Shown piece after piece: positions 63,645 to 64,000 of a stretch of DNA of 64,000 nt. A model generated the notes under the pieces. That model ran no database searches and was not told where the DNA came from. It saw only the letters and a program-made list of their open reading frames with translations. The position numbers and the translations under genes are program-made. How positions within the stretch are numbered: the stretch's first letter is position 1; each line of letters begins with the position of its first letter. Source of the stretch: Alphaproteobacteria bacterium. Lineage in GTDB: Bacteria; Pseudomonadota; Alphaproteobacteria; RF32; CAG-239. The stretch is from positions 1 through 64,000 of the forward strand of contig SUUK01000004.1 in the NCBI GenBank assembly GCA_015062535.1, read 5' to 3'.

Positions 63645-64000
63645 TTAATTACGTTTCACTTGCCTATAATCAACAACAGTAAATCCTAATGGATTTTTCA
63701 AACGTTCACCAAATTTAACCTTTTTGGCAACATATTTAATTTTAACATGAGCCACCCAAACACTTACCCTTGGAGTTTCAAGAGCTGGTGTCATATCTTC
63801 CATTCTAAACTCAACTTGCCACCAATCTTCACCTCTTTCACCGCCAACTTCTGTAACAGAAGCTATTTTGATGTTACGAGTTATATTATATTGGCTAATT
63901 TTCTCAATTGTTGGTTTAGCAACTTCATTATAAAATTTGCTATAAGTCCCGGGAGAAGATAATTCTCTAAGTTGCCCACGTTCACCCCAGCGTAATTCCA
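63645..64000 (-). CDS. virB8: VirB8-like inner-membrane protein, C-terminal part (5' end beyond the window)
   Basis: 117 codons of an open frame remain, ending at TAA 63645-63647; the start lies past the window edge. KFYNEVAKPTIEKISQYNI, then VTEVGGERGEDWWQVEFRME, resemble the VirB8 periplasmic domain, and NPLGFTVVDYRQVKRN matches its end (N-P-L-G-F-x-V-x-x-Y-R). A DotI/IcmL-type origin cannot be excluded. It ends 15 bases before the VirB9-like start, giving the order virB8-virB9-virB10-virB11. Confidence 0.75.
   Translation of the reverse strand, partial: ELRWGERGQLRELSSPGTYSKFYNEVAKPTIEKISQYNITRNIKIASVTEVGGERGEDWWQVEFRMEDMTPALETPRVSVWVAHVKIKYVAKKVKFGERLKNPLGFTVVDYRQVKRN

Noticed and set aside
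1..64000. Transfer RNA genes, insertion sequences, prophage or attachment sites.
   Set aside because: I looked on both strands for cloverleaf-like T-loops, transposase motifs and terminal inverted repeats and found none that I could support.

Overview
The window is a chromosomal segment of an AT-rich (about one third G+C by eye) Gram-negative bacterium, most likely an alphaproteobacterium. Pointers are the gene orders SPOR protein-nagZ-tatA, ptsP-rodZ-prfA, mutM-rpsT-dnaA, ffs-dnaX-ybaB-recR and rpmH-rnpA-yidD-yidC-engB, an EI-Ntr (PtsP), Cys-free L33, Hsp33, ApaG and a VirB-type secretion locus. A host- or gut-associated uncultured lineage is plausible, but that is inference.

Region 1 (1-6.9 kb, + strand) is an accessory block: the end of a Gly/Thr-repeat protein, a double-HTH regulator with a C-terminal domain, a very acidic 874-residue protein with internal linear motifs, a small unknown protein, a secretin-like lipoprotein and a single-pass membrane protein. 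It looks like an envelope-spanning secretion or pilus apparatus of unrecognised type. Region 2 (6.9-48.7 kb) is almost wholly housekeeping: cell-wall recycling (nagZ), Tat (tatA), DNA repair and recombination (xth, xerC, recR, recF, recG, mfd, recX, mutM), replication (dnaX, dnaA, dnaN), ribosome and translation (rpmG, rpsT, rpmH, prfA, rsmI, truA), SRP RNA, RNase P protein, membrane insertion (yidD, yidC), ribosome assembly (engB), iron storage, PTS-Ntr, envelope lipoproteins and an outer-membrane barrel.

Region 3 (48.7-64 kb, - strand) is a VirB8-VirB9-VirB10-VirB11-ordered type IV secretion locus, cut by the window edge. Its VirB10 function appears split between two giant adjacent proteins. 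One has 2516 residues, with an inner-membrane anchor, a beta domain and then only repeats. The other has 1470 residues, with a signal peptide, the same repeats and a C-terminal VirB10 channel domain. Both carry the same roughly 12-13-residue Gly/Asn/Asp/Ile repeat, which fills most of about 12 kb. VirB9 carries a C-terminal SPOR-like domain. This is the most unusual system in the window.

Other signals: the hexamer GAATCG is found about 36 times on the + strand against about 2 for its complement, whatever the gene direction, as an orientation motif would be. dnaX has an A10 tract where a -1 slip gives an immediate stop, predicting a short gamma-like product. A structured leader or ncRNA with a terminator lies before the outer-membrane barrel gene. 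A hairpin sequesters the apaG ribosome binding site. Four convergent gene pairs share interlocked stop codons.
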